Origin: Chloroflexota bacterium
GTDB lineage: Bacteria; Chloroflexota; Limnocylindria; QHBO01
Reading direction: 5' to 3'
DNA: 9,370 nt
NCBI GenBank assembly: GCA_005880165.1
Contig: VBJP01000112.1
Coordinates: forward strand, 2,526 to 11,895
Shown one piece after another: positions 8,239-9,370 of this stretch. The notes under the pieces are model-generated. The model was not told where the DNA came from. It saw only the letters and a program-made list of their open reading frames with translations, and ran no database searches. A program made the translations under genes and the position numbers. Position 1 is the first letter of the stretch, and the number at the start of each line of letters is the position of its first letter.

Positions 8239-9370
8239 GATCGTGAGCACGGAGACCGTCACCAGCATCTCCGAACCGTCGAATGCTCATACCGCGACGC
8301 CGGAGCCGGTCGCGGTCGGGGGGCCTCGCATCCCGCTCATCCTGCCGCTCCGCGGCCGAGACTTCCGCCTACTCTTCGCCGGCGAGTCGATCTCCATGCT
8401 TGGCGACCAGTTCCACGTCGTGGCGCTTGCCTGGCTTGCGCTCCAGCTGACTGGCTCGGGGCTGGCGCTGGGGACCGTGCTGATGGTTGGCGCGATCCCG
8501 CGGGCGGTCCTGATGCTCGTCGGCGGCGCCTACTCCGACCGTCTCTCGCCGCGCAGCCTGATGCTCGTGTCGAACGGCGTCCGCGCGGTCGTGGTCGGCC
8601 TGCTGGCGGCGCTCGTCCTGACTGGCAATGCGCAGCTCTGGCAGCTGTACATCCTTGCCGCCATCTTCGGGGTCTTCGAGGCGTTCTTCTGGCCCGCGCT
8701 GAGCACCATCGTGCCGATGCTGACCGGCGCGTCGCAGCTGCCCGCGGCCAACGCTCTGATGCAGGGCAGCCAGCAGCTGACCGGGCTCGTCGGTCCAGCG
8801 GTCGCCGGCCTGCTCGTCGCCGCGGTCCAGACCGGGCCGGCGTTCGCGATCGACAGCGTATCGTTCGTGGTTGCAGCGGTAGCGCTCCTGCTCGTCACGG
8901 GTGGCCGCCGGTCCCGCCCCGACGCCGCGCAGACGGGTGCCGCTTCTGAGGGGTTGTTCGCGACCATCCGAGCCGGCATTCGGGAGGCATGGCGCGATCC
9001 GGCGATCCGCACCATCTTCGTGCTCACCGCCGCCTTCAACCTCGCGTTCACCGGGCCCATCAGCGTGGGGATTGCCTGGGCGGCACGTGACCACTGGGGC
9101 GGCTCGGCGGTGTTCGGCATCCTGCTCTCCGCATTCGGCGCCGGCGCGCTGGTTGGGGCCATCGGTGCTGGATCCATGGGGCGGGTACGACAGCTCGGCT
9201 GGGCCACACTTGCGGTGGCCGCCCTGCTTGGGGTTGGGCTGGCAGCCATCGGCCTGGCGCCCAATGCGGTCATCGCGTTCATCGTGCTGCTGGCCATGGG
9301 GCTGGGCGTCGGCTTCATCAACGTGAGAAGCGTCGCCTGGCTACAGGCCAGGGTTCCCGATGCGATGCGC
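8213..9370 (+). CDS. MFS transporter, EntS/MFS_3-like exporter (partial, 3' end off the right edge)
   Basis: About 386 residues are visible out of a likely 420 or more. After a polar N-terminal tail (to about 46) comes GRDFRLLFAGESISMLGDQF, the typical first helix of the EntS/macrolide-efflux branch of the major facilitator superfamily. The loop GGAYSDRLSPRSLM (103-116) is motif A between helices 2 and 3. At least nine or ten hydrophobic segments follow, including FEAFFWPALSTIVP and AANALMQGSQQLTGLVGPA, also characteristic of this branch. Such proteins export siderophores, drugs or other small molecules by proton antiport; the substrate is not readable. Start choice: ATG 8213 has GAGG 6 bases upstream and overlaps the SHOCT-like gene by 26 bases; GTG 8243, 4 bases after that gene's stop, is in frame but has a weaker site. 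Either start places it in the same operon. Confidence 0.9.
   Translation, partial: MASSSAPSEIVSTETVTSISEPSNAHTATPEPVAVGGPRIPLILPLRGRDFRLLFAGESISMLGDQFHVVALAWLALQLTGSGLALGTVLMVGAIPRAVLMLVGGAYSDRLSPRSLMLVSNGVRAVVVGLLAALVLTGNAQLWQLYILAAIFGVFEAFFWPALSTIVPMLTGASQLPAANALMQGSQQLTGLVGPAVAGLLVAAVQTGPAFAIDSVSFVVAAVALLLVTGGRRSRPDAAQTGAASEGLFATIRAGIREAWRDPAIRTIFVLTAAFNLAFTGPISVGIAWAARDHWGGSAVFGILLSAFGAGALVGAIGAGSMGRVRQLGWATLAVAALLGVGLAAIGLAPNAVIAFIVLLAMGLGVGFINVRSVAWLQARVPDAMR

Noticed and set aside
8369..9321. Minus-strand ORFs of 241 and 263 residues within the MFS gene
   Set aside because: Low-complexity composition with no motif, opposite a clear MFS transporter; treated as shadows.

Overview
The window is G+C-rich bacterial chromosomal DNA, densely coded, with short intergenic gaps and many start/stop overlaps. 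Gene content (homodimeric pyruvate dehydrogenase E1, single-subunit NADH dehydrogenase, PlsY, an HPr-like protein, and a DUF2089/DUF4097/SHOCT-like cassette) fits a high-GC Chloroflexota lineage, with Actinobacteria-like groups as the alternative. This placement is inference from gene style and no taxonomic marker gene is present. I see no rRNA, tRNA, CRISPR array, insertion sequence or phage gene.

Layout. (1) Positions 1-2662, minus strand: a tight set of genes read right to left, type II NADH dehydrogenase (2662-1286), a small two-helix membrane protein (1273-908), the glycerol-3-phosphate acyltransferase PlsY (933-253) and an HPr-family phosphocarrier protein (260 to beyond the left edge). 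Gaps and overlaps of 12, 26 and 8 bases suggest one transcript. (2) Positions 2663-2770: a 108-base divergent control region. (3) Positions 2771-5437, plus strand: aceE, a full-length homodimeric pyruvate dehydrogenase E1, with no E2 or E3 gene beside it. (4) Positions 5438-5486: a G-rich convergent junction with a 15-base tandem repeat and five runs of three or more G. (5) Positions 5996-5487, minus strand: a short J-domain protein with a C-terminal zinc ribbon. (6) Positions 5997-6211: a divergent regulatory region with a locally A+T-rich island, a near-consensus housekeeping promoter and a leader hairpin. (7) Positions 6212-9370, plus strand: a five-gene cassette made of a 48-residue small protein, a DUF2089 zinc-ribbon/HTH protein, a DUF4097 VSGD-repeat protein, a SHOCT-like-domain protein and an MFS exporter that runs off the right edge. 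Four of the five genes overlap a neighbour's start or stop codon.

How they may work together. The left half is central metabolism and membrane building: AceE makes reducing power from pyruvate, NDH-2 passes NADH electrons to quinone, and PlsY starts phospholipid synthesis. The right half resembles envelope-stress cassettes of the YvlB/LiaX type. DUF2089 looks like the DNA-binding part and DUF4097 like a beta-solenoid scaffold, and three consecutive proteins carry the same short helical module (about 27 residues), which suggests they assemble together. The small leader ORF and the divergent J-domain gene may belong to the same response. That cassette is the most interesting part of the window.
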